This document shows, one piece after another, positions 45,333 through 53,631 of a stretch of DNA of 64,000 nt. Below the pieces are notes generated by a model. The model searched no databases. It had not been told where the DNA came from and saw only the letters and a list, made by a program, of their open reading frames with translations. The first letter of the stretch is position 1, and each line of letters starts with the position of its first letter. Made by a program: the position numbers and the translations under genes. The stretch is from positions 22,690-86,689 of the forward strand of contig CALWHT010000037.1 in NCBI GenBank assembly GCA_944380515.1, written 5' to 3'. This DNA is from an uncultured Roseburia sp. (GTDB lineage: Bacteria; Bacillota; Clostridia; Lachnospirales; Lachnospiraceae).

Positions 45333-47465
45333 TTATGACAGCGCCATCCGGTACTTCTGCAGCTCCCGGTCCAGCTCCTTTTGCTCGGTAATATTGGTTA
45401 AAATTCCGTAAAGCACATGCTTTTCCCCGTCCTGCTTCATATAGTGCAGCTCCAGATGAAACCAGTCCACCCTGCCGGCAGCCTCGTCATCCCACAAGAA
45501 CTCGCAGTCTACCGTCTGCTTTGTATCCACAGCCTGCCGGAACGCATCCAGCATACGGCTCTCATATCTGCGGTCAATGATAAAGAGCCTTCGCTTGCCC
45601 TCATTAATCATGTCACCGCCGCATACATTATAATAAGCGTCGTTAATCCGCACGATTTTAATCTGATTGCCGGAATACTCATATACGGCAACTCCCTGCT
45701 GCAGTTTCAAAAACAGCTCCTCAATACGCGAATTCAACGGCCACGGACTGTCCGTCTTCGAAACTCTTCCGCCGCCCGAAGCCTCCGGCGTCCCCGTAAA
45801 GACAAGCTTTTCGTAATCCTCCACCGGCATCGGCTTTGCAAAGTAAAAGCCCTGCACATATTCACAGCCGATACTCCGCAGAAAATCGGCCTGCTCCCGG
45901 CGTTCCACGCCCTCCGCCACAACCGGCATATTCAGCCACTTTGCCATACGCACCACAGACATCAGAATATTTTCCCCGCGCCGCCTTTTGTCCGTATCCG
46001 ATAAAAACCTCATATCCATTTTCAGAACATCGACGTCAATATCCTTTAGGACATTGAGCGAGGAATAACCGCTGCCGAAATCATCCATTAAAATCGAAAA
46101 GCCTTCGTTTTGCAGACGCTGCATCGTCTCCTGAACCACCTTCGGATTGCTGGTATAAGCACTCTCCGTCAGTTCAAGCTGAAACAGATACCGCGGAATG
46201 TCATACTTTTCCACCAGCCCGCAGATTGTCTCAACGAGCTTCGGATTATACAGGCTGACCCTGGATAAATTGACCGACACCGGCCGCGGATTCTTTCCCT
46301 CATCGAGCCATTTGCGCAGCATCATACAGGTTTTCTCCCATACGTAGCAGTCCAGCTTGGTAATAAAGCCGTTCCGCTCAAATACCGGGATAAACTCTCC
46401 CGGAGAAACCATGCCGCGCTCCCGGCTCTGCCAGCGCACCAGCACCTCCGCACCGGCCACCTGGTTATCCGAAAGCTCATACTTCGGCTGCAAATATAAA
46501 ATAAACTGCTCATCCTCGAGCGCATGCTTCATGCTGTTGACGATTCTCTGCTCCTTTTCAATCTCCTCGCTCATCCTGCGGGTGTAAAAGGCATAGTTGC
46601 GGATGTAATTCCCCTTACAGTGCTTTGCCGCAAGATTCGCCCTGTCGTACATATGATTCGGGGAAACGCTCCGCTCCTCTATCAGGTAAATGCCGAAGAT
46701 CGGGACAATATCAAATTCCAGTGGATAGCTGCCCAAACGCTCCCTGAGCCTTCCTGTAAAATCCAAAAGCTCCTGCTGCTCGCTGTAAGGCATACAGATC
46801 CCGAATATATCCGCCTCGATCCTCCCGTAAACAATGTCATCTCTGCCTCCCGCCTCTTTGGTCAAAAGATGGGCGATATATTTTAACAACCTGTCTCCCT
46901 CGTCCATTCCGAAAAAAGAATTAATCAGCTGAAATTTCTCAATATCCATGCGGATAAACGCGAAATTTTTGTCCGCATACCGTCTCACAATCTCCGAGGT
47001 TGCCTGAAACATGTTCGATTTGTTATATATTCCGGTCAACACATCAAATTCCGCGCGGTACTTCAGCTCCCTGCTGATTTGAAGCTGACTGTGTTCAATT
47101 ACATTGCGGATGCGGAAGCGGATGATATCCGGGTCATAGGGCTTTCCGATAAAATCCCATGCTCCCAGCTCCAGGCACCTTTTCTCCACCGCGGCGTCAT
47201 CCTCCACGGTCGCCATAATGACAGGCACCTCCTGATACATATCCGAAGCCCTGTACCTCTCCAGAAAATAATATCCGTCGTACTCCGGCATAACAATGTC
47301 AAGTATGACGGCGGCAATTTCCTCCGAAGCGCCGGAAAGAAGCTCAAAGGCCTCCTTTCCGTCGGCCGCCTCCAGTACCTCGTAGTGTTCTTTTAAAATA
47401 GCCCCAAGTGCAGTACGCGCGATTCTCTCATCGTCTACAACCAATACCTTACTTTTTTTACCCAT
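45333..47465 (-). CDS. Receiver-GGDEF-EAL-PAS protein (c-di-GMP phosphodiesterase type)
   Basis: A 710-residue signalling protein. Order: receiver domain (phospho-Asp D56 in VILDIVMP; DD pair in VVDDE), GGDEF-like domain with a broken active site (RIEADIFG in place of GGDEF), EAL domain (~320-565) and a C-terminal PAS-like domain. EAL residues look intact: GAEVLVRW, VNLS, LELTES, DDFGSG, LKMD, EGVE and QGFYFAKP. So it should degrade c-di-GMP, with the GGDEF part perhaps only binding GTP. The start at 47465 (MGKKSKVLVVDDE) suits the receiver domain. The HPt gene follows. Confidence 0.9.
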   Translation of the reverse strand: MGKKSKVLVVDDERIARTALGAILKEHYEVLEAADGKEAFELLSGASEEIAAVILDIVMPEYDGYYFLERYRASDMYQEVPVIMATVEDDAAVEKRCLELGAWDFIGKPYDPDIIRFRIRNVIEHSQLQISRELKYRAEFDVLTGIYNKSNMFQATSEIVRRYADKNFAFIRMDIEKFQLINSFFGMDEGDRLLKYIAHLLTKEAGGRDDIVYGRIEADIFGICMPYSEQQELLDFTGRLRERLGSYPLEFDIVPIFGIYLIEERSVSPNHMYDRANLAAKHCKGNYIRNYAFYTRRMSEEIEKEQRIVNSMKHALEDEQFILYLQPKYELSDNQVAGAEVLVRWQSRERGMVSPGEFIPVFERNGFITKLDCYVWEKTCMMLRKWLDEGKNPRPVSVNLSRVSLYNPKLVETICGLVEKYDIPRYLFQLELTESAYTSNPKVVQETMQRLQNEGFSILMDDFGSGYSSLNVLKDIDVDVLKMDMRFLSDTDKRRRGENILMSVVRMAKWLNMPVVAEGVERREQADFLRSIGCEYVQGFYFAKPMPVEDYEKLVFTGTPEASGGGRVSKTDSPWPLNSRIEELFLKLQQGVAVYEYSGNQIKIVRINDAYYNVCGGDMINEGKRRLFIIDRRYESRMLDAFRQAVDTKQTVDCEFLWDDEAAGRVDWFHLELHYMKQDGEKHVLYGILTNITEQKELDRELQKYRMALS

Positions 47466-47555
47466 CGCATTTCGCTCCGCTTCTAAAAAAATGGTTTTGA
47501 GCATAAAATATACTCCGTGTGCTCCGCAAACGAATCCTTTCTTCCGACAGCACAC

Positions 47556-47603
47556 ACAAAAATAAGACACTAACTTAATGATAACAAAGTCAGTGCCCTA
47601 TTT
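47556..47603 (-). terminator. Probable terminator of the ABC exporter genes
   Basis: Imperfect stem (about 47561-47576 with 47586-47603, core AAGTTAGTG with GU pairs) and a following T5 on the minus strand, just after the 47617 stop. Confidence 0.6.
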
Positions 47604-47616
47604 CAATAGCCATACT

Positions 47617-49401
47617 TTATTTTAGAAAATCATACTGCGACATATACAGCCTGTAGTATTCGCCCTTCTGAGCCATCAGCTCCTCATGGTTTCCGCGCTC
47701 TAAAATATCCCCCTTATCCACATACAAAATACAATCCGCGTTTTTGATGGTCGACAGCCGGTGCGCGATAATAAAAGAGGTTCTTCCCTTCAAAAGCTCG
47801 TTCAGGCCCTTCTGGAGCATCCGCTCCGTCTCCGTATCGATGCTTGAGGTCGCCTCGTCCAAAATCAGGATTTTCGGGTCCGCCAGCAGCGCACGCGCGA
47901 AGGATATGAGCTGCCTTTGTCCCGCGGACAACCGGCTGCCCCGCTCATTTACCTCCGTGTCATAGCCGTTTTCCATCTCCATGATAAATTCATGGGCACA
48001 GACCGTCTTTGCCGCCCGCACAACCTCCTCATTGGAGGCCTCCCGGTTCCCGTATCGGATATTATCCATGATCGTTCCCGCGAAAATAAAGCTGTCCTGC
48101 ATCATGATCCCCATCTGCGTGCGCAGAGAGTGCAGCGTTACCTTCGAAATATCCACGCCGTCAATCAAAATCTGTCCCTCATCGACATTATAGAAACGGC
48201 TGATTAAGTTCACAATCGTCGTCTTTCCGGCCCCGGTCGGCCCTACGACCGCATAGGTTTCCCCCGGCTTCGCCGTAAAATTAATATTTTTCAGAATCTT
48301 CTGTCCCGGCTCATATCCGAAAGAGACATTGCAAAACTTCACCTCTCCTTTTATTTTCGGCATTGGGACAGCGTCCGGCTCATCCCTGACGGTAACCGGC
48401 TCGTCGATGGTCTCGAAAATCCGTTCCAGATAGGAAATCGCGGTCAGCAGAGAGTTATAAAAGCCGGCAAGCGTATTAATCGGCGCCCAGAAGCGCCCGA
48501 TATAGGACGTAAACGCAATCAGCACACCCACGGTCAGCGTCATATCCGGCGCTAAAATCCAGCGCACGCCGAGCACATAGATAAACGCCGTCGTGAAAGT
48601 GGAAATGACATCGACACTCGGTCCCATCATAAAATTGAACATTACCGCCCGCATCCAGGCCGTCCGGTAACTGCCGCTTAAGCGGTTGAAAATCCCTGTA
48701 TTTTCCCGCTCCCGGACAAAGGACTGCGTCACCCGGATTCCGTTAATGCTCTCGGCAATATAAGCATTTAAATTTGACTGCTTGTTGCTCTGAACCTGCC
48801 AGGCCCTGCGCTGCTTTTTCTTGATAAAAATAATCACAAGCGCAAGCACCGGAAGCCCCAGCAGACAAATAAGCGTCAGCCGCACATCGAGCGCAAGCAT
48901 AAACAGCAGAATAAAAATCAGGTTGCACAAATCAGTGAAGGTATTGATGATACCGTTGCTCAGCAAATCGCTTAAGCTGTTCACATAATTGACGACGCGC
49001 ACCTGAATTTTCCCGTGCGGCCTGTCGTCGTAATAGGAAAACGGCAGCTCCTGTAAATGGGAGAAAATATCATACCGGATGTCGTGTACGATATTCTGCC
49101 CGATGGCGCTCATGATCTTAATCTTCATGCGCAGCGCAAATCCCGAATACAGTGCGATGACAAGCGTGAGCGCGCTGTAGAAAACAATGGATTTCATATC
49201 CTTCCGCGGAATACTGTAATCCATGACATTCTGAAGAAAAATCGGAATCGCCATCGTAAGCGCCGAGGAGGTAAGCATGAGCACAACCACGCCGGCCATT
49301 TTCTTTTTGTATGGCGCTATGTACGCGGCCAGGCGCTTTAGCTGATTGACATCAAAGCTTTCCTCCAAAATCTCATCCATATCATAACGGTTCCGTGCCA
49401 T
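47617..49401 (-). CDS. ABC exporter, consensus-site half of a heterodimer
   Basis: A 594-residue exporter (six helices plus ATPase). Walker A GPTGAGKTT, Walker B ILILDEATSSID with the catalytic Glu, and IAHRLSTI with the switch His are canonical. Its signature LSAGQ differs from LSGGQ. That is the pattern of the partner contributing the good Walker site in heterodimers such as BmrCD or TM287/288. Its ATG follows the first subunit's TAA with no gap. Confidence 0.93.
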   Translation of the reverse strand: MARNRYDMDEILEESFDVNQLKRLAAYIAPYKKKMAGVVVLMLTSSALTMAIPIFLQNVMDYSIPRKDMKSIVFYSALTLVIALYSGFALRMKIKIMSAIGQNIVHDIRYDIFSHLQELPFSYYDDRPHGKIQVRVVNYVNSLSDLLSNGIINTFTDLCNLIFILLFMLALDVRLTLICLLGLPVLALVIIFIKKKQRRAWQVQSNKQSNLNAYIAESINGIRVTQSFVRERENTGIFNRLSGSYRTAWMRAVMFNFMMGPSVDVISTFTTAFIYVLGVRWILAPDMTLTVGVLIAFTSYIGRFWAPINTLAGFYNSLLTAISYLERIFETIDEPVTVRDEPDAVPMPKIKGEVKFCNVSFGYEPGQKILKNINFTAKPGETYAVVGPTGAGKTTIVNLISRFYNVDEGQILIDGVDISKVTLHSLRTQMGIMMQDSFIFAGTIMDNIRYGNREASNEEVVRAAKTVCAHEFIMEMENGYDTEVNERGSRLSAGQRQLISFARALLADPKILILDEATSSIDTETERMLQKGLNELLKGRTSFIIAHRLSTIKNADCILYVDKGDILERGNHEELMAQKGEYYRLYMSQYDFLK

Positions 49402-51156
49402 TTAATTCTCCCCCCTTTCATTTAAAATCTCCCTGGGAATCTCGCCGTACTGATGATGAAAGGCAGTTGCGTAATAGCCTCCCGCGGCGACAAGCTCCTC
49501 ATGGGTTCCCCGCTCGATAATGCGCCCGTTATCCATAACGAGAATCAAATCCGCATCCTTAATCGAGGAAATACGATAGGCGATGACAAAAATGGTACAG
49601 CCCTTATTCAGCTTCTTAAGCTGGCTCTGAATATAGCTTTCCGTCTCCATATCGACCGCCGAGGTCGTATCGTCCAAAATCAGGATGGACGGCTCCTTAA
49701 GGAGCGCCCTCGCTAAGGAAATCCGCTGCTTCTGCCCTCCGGAAAGCCCGACGCCCCGCTCGCCGACAATCGTGTCATACCCCTCGGGCAGCGCCGAAAT
49801 GAAATGATTGGCATCCGCCATAACAGCCGCCGCCTTTACCTGCTCAAACGAACAGTCGGGACGCCCGTAGGCGATATTCCCTTCAATGGTATCGGAAAAC
49901 AAAAATACATCCTGCATCGCCATGCCGATATTATCGCGCAGATTGTACAAATCCATGTCCCGCACATTCACACCATCCACAAGCACCTCGCCCGAGGTCG
50001 TATCATAAAAGCGGCAGAGCAGATTCATAATCGTGGATTTTCCGGAGCCGGTGGAGCCGATGATTCCGACCGTCTGTCCGGGCTTTACATGAAAGCTGAT
50101 ATTCATCACAATATCCTCATCGTCCGCCCGATAGGAAACATCCCGGAATTCCACCTCTCCGCGCAGGTGTCGCTTCACCAGCCCTGACGGCGGCGTCTTT
50201 ACCTGCGGCTCCTCGCGGTAGGTCGCATAAATTTTTTCGACCGAGGTCACAAAGTTCCCGATGTCGTTGACCAGCCAGCCCGCCTGGCGCAGCGGATTGT
50301 TTAACATCCACAGATAGCCGTTGACCGTGACGAGCTGTCCCAGCGTAATTTCTTCGGAAATCACCATCGAACCGCCGTAAAGCATCAGGATAATCGTCAG
50401 TATATAGGAAAGCACCTCAAAGACAGGCACATATTTCATCCAGATTTTCGACGCGTCCACCTGTGCGTCCCGGAATTTATCGTTTTCTTTATTGAATTTC
50501 TCAATCTCATAATCTTCCTTGGCAAAAGCCCGCACTACCCGGTTTCCGCTGACGTTTTCCTGCACGAACGCGTTTAACGAGGAAAAGCAGTCCCGGTTCC
50601 GCTTGAAGGCCGGTCGCACTTCCTTCGACTGGAAAAACGTCGCAAGCGCAGTAAACGGAAGCACCAAAAGCATCGCAAGCGCCAGCTTCGTATTTACCGT
50701 AAAAATCATCAGCAGCGCAAATACAAACAGCAGTACGCTCTGGTACACCATATAGATGACATAGGCGACAAAATGGCGGATTGCGTCCATATCCCCCGTC
50801 TGCCTGCTCATCAAATCTCCCGTCCGCTTTTTATTGTAGAAGGCAAAATCCTCCTCCAAAAGCTTCCGGTACACCTTATCCCGCATATCGTAAAGCAGTC
50901 CCTGGGACGCCGTCTCAAATACCGCCTGAAACAGGAAACGCAAAATTCCCATGACAACGGTAACACCGATCAGGCAGACGACAAGCGGCATCAAAAGCTC
51001 ATAATCCCCGCCGCTTATAACCCTGTCTACAATCTGCCCGGATATGTACGGATTCACTACGGACAGCACCGATACTGCCGTTGTCATCACAATTCCAAGC
51101 GCCATATATCCCCGGTATTTTTTCAGAAATGAAAGAAACCATTTCATAGGCGTCAT
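49402..51156 (-). CDS. ABC exporter, degenerate-site half of a heterodimer
   Basis: A 584-residue exporter. Walker A GSTGSGKST and signature LSGGQ are normal, but Walker B reads LILDDTTSAVD (Asp for catalytic Glu) and the switch is IAYRISSI (Tyr for His). It is therefore the degenerate subunit; with the next gene it forms one active and one inactive ATP site. The start at 51156 (MTPMKWFLSF) has AGGAGGG upstream. Divergent AraC gene at 51389. Likely drug or lipid export; substrate unknown. Confidence 0.93.
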   Translation of the reverse strand: MTPMKWFLSFLKKYRGYMALGIVMTTAVSVLSVVNPYISGQIVDRVISGGDYELLMPLVVCLIGVTVVMGILRFLFQAVFETASQGLLYDMRDKVYRKLLEEDFAFYNKKRTGDLMSRQTGDMDAIRHFVAYVIYMVYQSVLLFVFALLMIFTVNTKLALAMLLVLPFTALATFFQSKEVRPAFKRNRDCFSSLNAFVQENVSGNRVVRAFAKEDYEIEKFNKENDKFRDAQVDASKIWMKYVPVFEVLSYILTIILMLYGGSMVISEEITLGQLVTVNGYLWMLNNPLRQAGWLVNDIGNFVTSVEKIYATYREEPQVKTPPSGLVKRHLRGEVEFRDVSYRADDEDIVMNISFHVKPGQTVGIIGSTGSGKSTIMNLLCRFYDTTSGEVLVDGVNVRDMDLYNLRDNIGMAMQDVFLFSDTIEGNIAYGRPDCSFEQVKAAAVMADANHFISALPEGYDTIVGERGVGLSGGQKQRISLARALLKEPSILILDDTTSAVDMETESYIQSQLKKLNKGCTIFVIAYRISSIKDADLILVMDNGRIIERGTHEELVAAGGYYATAFHHQYGEIPREILNERGEN

Positions 51157-51388
51157 AACAAAATCCCTCCTCTTTCGCCCGCGCACCGCAGCGGCTCACT
51201 GCCGCAAAATGAAGCAATGGCCTTCGGCGATGATGTGTTTCGGATTTTCAGTATAGTACTTTTTGTCAAAAAGGGAATGTACTATCTTGCACCCTTTCTG
51301 TTGTTTTTTGCAAAGGAAAACTGGCGTCCGGCGGACAGAGATGATATAATAAAAAGACAAATCTTTAGAAAAAACGAGGTGCTTTTCC
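51157..51388. promoter_or_regulatory. Divergent intergenic region between exporter and AraC gene
   Basis: 232 bases. It holds an inverted repeat ATAGTAC (51253-51259) with GTACTAT (51279-51285), 19 apart, and a TATAAT at 51345-51350 for the AraC gene. A GCGGC-5-GCCGC hairpin lies near 51190-51206. Nothing else is clear. Confidence 0.45.
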
Positions 51389-52267
51389 ATGTGCTGCGAC
51401 AACCGTGAACAACTGCTCGACCAACTGAACCCAACCTTTCTGTTCACCTGCAAGGGTACCCGCACGAGAGACGAGGAAAATTATCACAGCCATGATTTTA
51501 TTGAAATGGCGTTCATTTTATCCGGCAGCGGAAAATACCGCATCGAAGACCGCTGCTACGATATATCCGAGGGAGACATCCTGATACTGAACCCCGGGCA
51601 GAGGCATCAGTCCTTATGCACCGTGCCGGACAACCCGTTGACCGAGTTTTTCGTGGGCTTCTGTGACGTCCGTTTTCCCGGATTCCCGGAAAATTATCTT
51701 CCCCTTTCACAGACTGCCGGGGACTTTGGAACGCTGTCGGCGGAGGATTCGCCGGTACTGCACACCTCCGGGGAGCTGCGTCAGAAGCTCTTTCGGCTCT
51801 GTACCTCCATGACCGCAGAAAACGACGTCTGTCGGAGCGGACGCTATGTCATGCTCAAATCCTATCTGATGCAGATGCTGATTCTGCTGCTCCGGGAGCA
51901 GAGCGAACCAATCCGCGTCAAAAGCGGCTGTTCCTTTGAATCCGTCAACAAAAAATACGTCGTGGAGCAGATGGTCAATTATCTGGAGGAGCACTACGCA
52001 GAAAAAATTTCGCTCGACCGGATTGCCGAAAATATGTATTTAAGTCCCTTTTATATCTCACGCATCTTTAAAAGCGAAACAGGCGACACGCCCATCCGCC
52101 ATCTTATCAACATCCGGCTGGAAAGGGCAAAGGAGCTTTTGGAAAGCGGCTGGGACGGCAGCATCCAGGAGGTCGCCGCAGCAGTCGGCTACGACGACGT
52201 CTGCCACTTCAGCAAATTATTCAAAAAACGCTACGGGAAGTCCCCCTCGGGTATGCGCAGATCCTAA
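51389..52267 (+). CDS. AraC-family transcriptional regulator
   Basis: A 292-residue regulator: N-terminal cupin sensor (YHSHDFIEMAFILSGSGKYRI, GDILILNPGQRH) and C-terminal double helix-turn-helix (ISLDRIAENMYLSPFYISRIFK; IQEVAAAVGYDDVCHFSKLFKKRYGKSPS). Start ATG with GAGGTG upstream. It diverges from the ABC exporter operon and probably controls it. Its stop overlaps the MATE gene's stop by 3-4 bases (convergent). Confidence 0.92.
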   Translation: MCCDNREQLLDQLNPTFLFTCKGTRTRDEENYHSHDFIEMAFILSGSGKYRIEDRCYDISEGDILILNPGQRHQSLCTVPDNPLTEFFVGFCDVRFPGFPENYLPLSQTAGDFGTLSAEDSPVLHTSGELRQKLFRLCTSMTAENDVCRSGRYVMLKSYLMQMLILLLREQSEPIRVKSGCSFESVNKKYVVEQMVNYLEEHYAEKISLDRIAENMYLSPFYISRIFKSETGDTPIRHLINIRLERAKELLESGWDGSIQEVAAAVGYDDVCHFSKLFKKRYGKSPSGMRRS

Positions 52268-53631
52268 CCGCGCTCCCCGGGGGAGGCTTCCCCTTTTTTT
52301 CGGCGCAAAACAGGATTTCTGAATACCTGAAGCCCAAGCGGCAGCACCATCACAAGCCAGCTCACCGGTTCCGTCCAAATCACGCCCCAGTAACCGAACA
52401 GGCGCACAAATACCAGCGTAAATAATATTTTTCCGGCAAGCTCAATGCAGCTTGAAACAATCGGCGTCACATAATCCCCGATTCCCTGCAGTGTATTCCT
52501 TAAGATGACGATAAACACGCACACCACCTGAAAGGACATATTATATTTCAGATAAGTTTCACCCCAGTAAAGAATTTCTTCGCTCTGTGTGCTTGCGATA
52601 AAGGCAATCAGATATGACGAGATGGTATGCGCCATCACAAACACCAGCGCGCTCCACCCGGTTCCGATGGCAAGCGAAGACAAAAGTCCTTCCCGGATTC
52701 TCCGGTATTTGCCCGCGCCGAAATTCTGGCCGCTGTAGGTCGCCATCGTCGCTCCGAGTACACTGACCGGAAGCCCCCAGATTTCAAAGACCTTGCGCGC
52801 CGCCGTATGCGCCACGATGACGGAGGTTCCAAGCGTATTGATTCCCGTCTGCAAAATCAGTGTACCGAAATTTACGAGACTTGACATCATCCCCATCGAA
52901 AGCCCGCTCGTCAGCAGCGTTTTCACCTGGGCACGCTCCGGCCGAAAATGCCGCTTCTCCACCCACAGTACGGGAAACTTCCGCCGGATATGCAGGATAC
53001 ACAGCACCACGGAGAGAAGCTGGGAAATCACCGTCGCCACCGCGGCTCCCGCCACGCCCATCTGAAACGCAAGAATCAGAAGATAATCGAGGAATACGTT
53101 GACTGCGGACGCAAGGACCAGAAATACCAGCGGCGTTACGGCGTCTCCGATGGAGCGCAGGATATTGGCGCAGAGATTATAGGCAAGGGTGACAAACATG
53201 CCCAGCACCAGAATACTGATATAGGAATATGCCATGGCCTCCTGCCTCCCGGGCACATGCAGCAGCGTTAAAATCGGGGAAAGCCCGGCAAAAATCCCAA
53301 GCACCAGCACCGCTGCCGCCGCAAAGCCAATCAGAATACTCGCCGCCACGCTCTTTTTTAACCGTTCCTCATCCCCCGCCCCAAAGCAGCGCGCCGTAAT
53401 CACGGAGAAGCCGAGCGTCATGCCGTTGAAAAATCCGGTCAGCAGATTGTAAAGAGTCGAGACCGAGCCAACGGCGGCAAGCGCTTCCTCTCCCAGCGTG
53501 CTCCCCACAATTTTCGTATCGATCAGCCCATATAAAATCTGAAACAGATTCCCCAGGAAAACGGGTACTGCAAATGCGAGAATCAGCCGTATGGGTTTTC
53601 CCTCCGTCAGGTTACCGCTGTGCTGTCTCAT
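52264..53631 (-). CDS. MATE-family multidrug efflux transporter
   Basis: A 455-residue, twelve-helix MATE protein. Conserved blocks: AVPVFLGNLFQILYGLIDTKIVGSTLGEEALAAVG and the mid-protein GAAVATVISQ. Exports cationic drugs or metabolites by Na+ or H+ exchange. Its ATG overlaps the stop of the OLD-like nuclease gene (ATGA), an unusual pairing. Confidence 0.93.
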   Translation of the reverse strand: MRQHSGNLTEGKPIRLILAFAVPVFLGNLFQILYGLIDTKIVGSTLGEEALAAVGSVSTLYNLLTGFFNGMTLGFSVITARCFGAGDEERLKKSVAASILIGFAAAAVLVLGIFAGLSPILTLLHVPGRQEAMAYSYISILVLGMFVTLAYNLCANILRSIGDAVTPLVFLVLASAVNVFLDYLLILAFQMGVAGAAVATVISQLLSVVLCILHIRRKFPVLWVEKRHFRPERAQVKTLLTSGLSMGMMSSLVNFGTLILQTGINTLGTSVIVAHTAARKVFEIWGLPVSVLGATMATYSGQNFGAGKYRRIREGLLSSLAIGTGWSALVFVMAHTISSYLIAFIASTQSEEILYWGETYLKYNMSFQVVCVFIVILRNTLQGIGDYVTPIVSSCIELAGKILFTLVFVRLFGYWGVIWTEPVSWLVMVLPLGLQVFRNPVLRRKKGEASPGERG

